NCBI GenBank assembly: GCA_002779995.1
Contig: PEWX01000034.1
Location: 1-39,471, forward strand
Source of the DNA: Piscirickettsiaceae bacterium CG07_land_8_20_14_0_80_44_28
GTDB lineage: Bacteria > Pseudomonadota > Gammaproteobacteria > Thiomicrospirales > Thiomicrospiraceae
Length of the DNA stretch: 39,471 nt
Direction of reading: 5' to 3'
Shown: positions 38,265-39,471 of the stretch, piece after piece
How positions within the stretch are numbered: position 1 is the stretch's first letter
Layout of the letters: each line of letters starts with the position of its first letter
The notes under the pieces: generated by a model
What the model was told of the DNA's origin: nothing
Seen by the model: the letters and a program-made list of their open reading frames with translations, nothing else
The model's database searches: none
Translations under genes and position numbers: made by a program

Positions 38265-39464
38265 TAGATTGAGCATTCGTAAAGACGGATAGCCATCTGC
38301 CGGCAAGCCTTTTGAGGTTTGAAATGCGCGCAAGGCGCTTTTGGTATTGTCCCCTGCGATACCGTCAATACTGCTAATGGGTATCCCGGCGCGACGCAAT
38401 CTTTGTTGCATTTCTAAAATTTCATTACGGGTTAGGGCATGATCATTTTTAGGTTCGGTTGCTTGTAAAGCATCACGACCGACGATGCGATCTGCTAAAT
38501 GACCAACTGCCAAAGCATAGTTGTCCGATCGGTTCCAGCGTTTAATGACCTCGAAGTTTTGAAACACCAAAAAGGCCGGACCCCGGTAATCGTAGGGTAA
38601 GATTAGCGCTGCGTCCATTGCTTCGTCAGGCAGTGGGCGACCATCAGCGAGTTTTAACCCCAGTTTCCGCCACTCTGTTAAAGATTGTCGCAATTCACCA
38701 TCAGCGAGTGAATAGTCAAACTTGGCAGGGAGTTGGACTTCGCGTCCCCAGTTTTCAGCAGTTTGCCAGCCCATTTTTTTAAGGAAATTTCCCATTGAAT
38801 GAAAAACATCCGGAAGGCTATTCCATAAATCGCGTTTGCCGGATTGATCGGCATCGACAGCATATTGTAGATAGTTGCTGGGCATAAATTGGCATTGCCC
38901 CATTGCACCTGCCCATGAACCACGCATTTGTTCGACAGGAATATGTTCTTGGTCGAGAATGGTTAAAGCCGCTATCAGCTCTTTTTGAAAATAGTCAGAA
39001 CGTCTAAGATCATAAGAAAGGGTAGCGAGCGATTCAATAATAGGGGTGTTCCCTGTATAGTCGCCATAATTGGTTTCCATTCCCAAAAAAGCAATTAAAA
39101 ATCGTCCCGGAACCCCGTATTTTTGGGTGACAGTTTGCAATTGTTGTTTATGTTGTTGGTAAAGTTCTGAGCCTTTTTTTATTCGCCAGTCGGTAACCGC
39201 ACTGTTCATATACTGCCAAAATGTGCGGGTAAATTCGGGTTGCTGACGATCCAGTTCTAATACGCGATGATTCAGGTGGATATTTTGAAATGCTTTATTG
39301 AGTGTTTGAGCCGAGATATTTTTTTGGCGCGCTTGTTGTTTAAAGTTTTGGAGCCATTGTTGAAAATCTTGTTCTGTTTGTTGGGGGGGCGTATAGGCCA
39401 AAACGGTTCCGCTGAGCAGCGAAAAGAAAAGTGATAAGATCAAAAGGTGAGCATGGATTAACAT
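38241..39464 (-). CDS. mltB: MltB-family lytic murein transglycosylase
   Basis: This enzyme cleaves glycan strands to 1,6-anhydro-muropeptides in the periplasm. The 407-residue protein has a signal peptide (about 1-23, LLILSLFFSLLSGTVLA) with no lipobox cysteine, so it is the soluble branch. The catalytic domain has LGMETNYGDYTG (catalytic Glu), WAGAMGQCQFMPSNY and NYALAVGHLADRI. A C-terminal peptidoglycan-binding domain (about 340-405) includes LRRAGIPISSIDGIAG and ALRAFQTSKGLPADG. It starts 7 nt from the window end, so its upstream context is unseen. It converges on lspA. Confidence 0.93.
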   Translation of the reverse strand: MLIHAHLLILSLFFSLLSGTVLAYTPPQQTEQDFQQWLQNFKQQARQKNISAQTLNKAFQNIHLNHRVLELDRQQPEFTRTFWQYMNSAVTDWRIKKGSELYQQHKQQLQTVTQKYGVPGRFLIAFLGMETNYGDYTGNTPIIESLATLSYDLRRSDYFQKELIAALTILDQEHIPVEQMRGSWAGAMGQCQFMPSNYLQYAVDADQSGKRDLWNSLPDVFHSMGNFLKKMGWQTAENWGREVQLPAKFDYSLADGELRQSLTEWRKLGLKLADGRPLPDEAMDAALILPYDYRGPAFLVFQNFEVIKRWNRSDNYALAVGHLADRIVGRDALQATEPKNDHALTRNEILEMQQRLRRAGIPISSIDGIAGDNTKSALRAFQTSKGLPADGYPSLRMLNLLRQQTKP

Positions 39465-39471
39465 AGTTTTA

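Overview
The window is a core-genome stretch from a gammaproteobacterium. Gene content and order (dacA-ybeD-lipB-lipA, mreBCD-mrdA-rodA, thrS-infC-rpmI-rplT-pheST-ihfA, lptD-surA-pdxA-rsmA-apaH with divergent amgK-murU, and ribF-ileS-lspA) are typical of that class. From remembered protein similarity I place it near the sulfur-oxidising Thiomicrospira/Hydrogenovibrio/Thiomicrorhabdus group; this is inference and no search was run. No rRNA, tRNA, CRISPR array, prophage or intact transposon was seen, and no stretch over 300 bases lacks a gene.

Layout: (1) 1-2060: rpsT with a terminator, then murJ (lipid II flippase). (2) 2092-12501, all minus strand: an eleven-gene envelope/lipoate block reading mreB, mreC, mreD, mrdA, rodA, dacA, a class-IV aminotransferase, ybeD, lipB, lipA, hslO. 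It joins the rod-shape elongasome with D-Ala trimming and lipoylation. (3) 12800-13920: a comEA-like gene overlapping an exported minimal ATP-dependent DNA ligase (LigE type), a probable periplasmic DNA-handling pair. (4) 14027-15801: a Pcm-family methyltransferase and an HDOD signalling protein. (5) 15924-23576: the translation block thrS-infC-rpmI-rplT-pheS-pheT-ihfA-merR, with structured leaders before rpmI and pheS. (6) 23578-30585, minus strand: lptD-surA-pdxA-rsmA-apaH plus an unknown two-helix membrane protein. (7) 30730-38054: amgK-murU, an orphan HicA-like protein, yaaA, ribF, ileS, lspA. (8) mltB, minus strand, at the right edge.

The most unusual signal is a perfect 10-bp palindrome, CCAGGCCTGG (usual context CA-CCAGGCCTGG-C), present eight times exactly and three more times with one mismatch. 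About 0.04 copies would be expected by chance with equal base frequencies. All four intergenic copies begin 0-6 nt after a stop codon, and the genic copies use all three codon frames, so the DNA itself appears to be selected. With comEA-ligE in the same window, a DNA-uptake-type or highly-iterated-palindrome role is worth testing.

Other points: mreC appears to start at an ATT codon whose Shine-Dalgarno is sequestered in a hairpin; infC starts at ATC; Hsp33 lacks two of the four canonical zinc cysteines; and two short inverted-repeat elements share a 21-bp end related to GAGACCTTTGCA.
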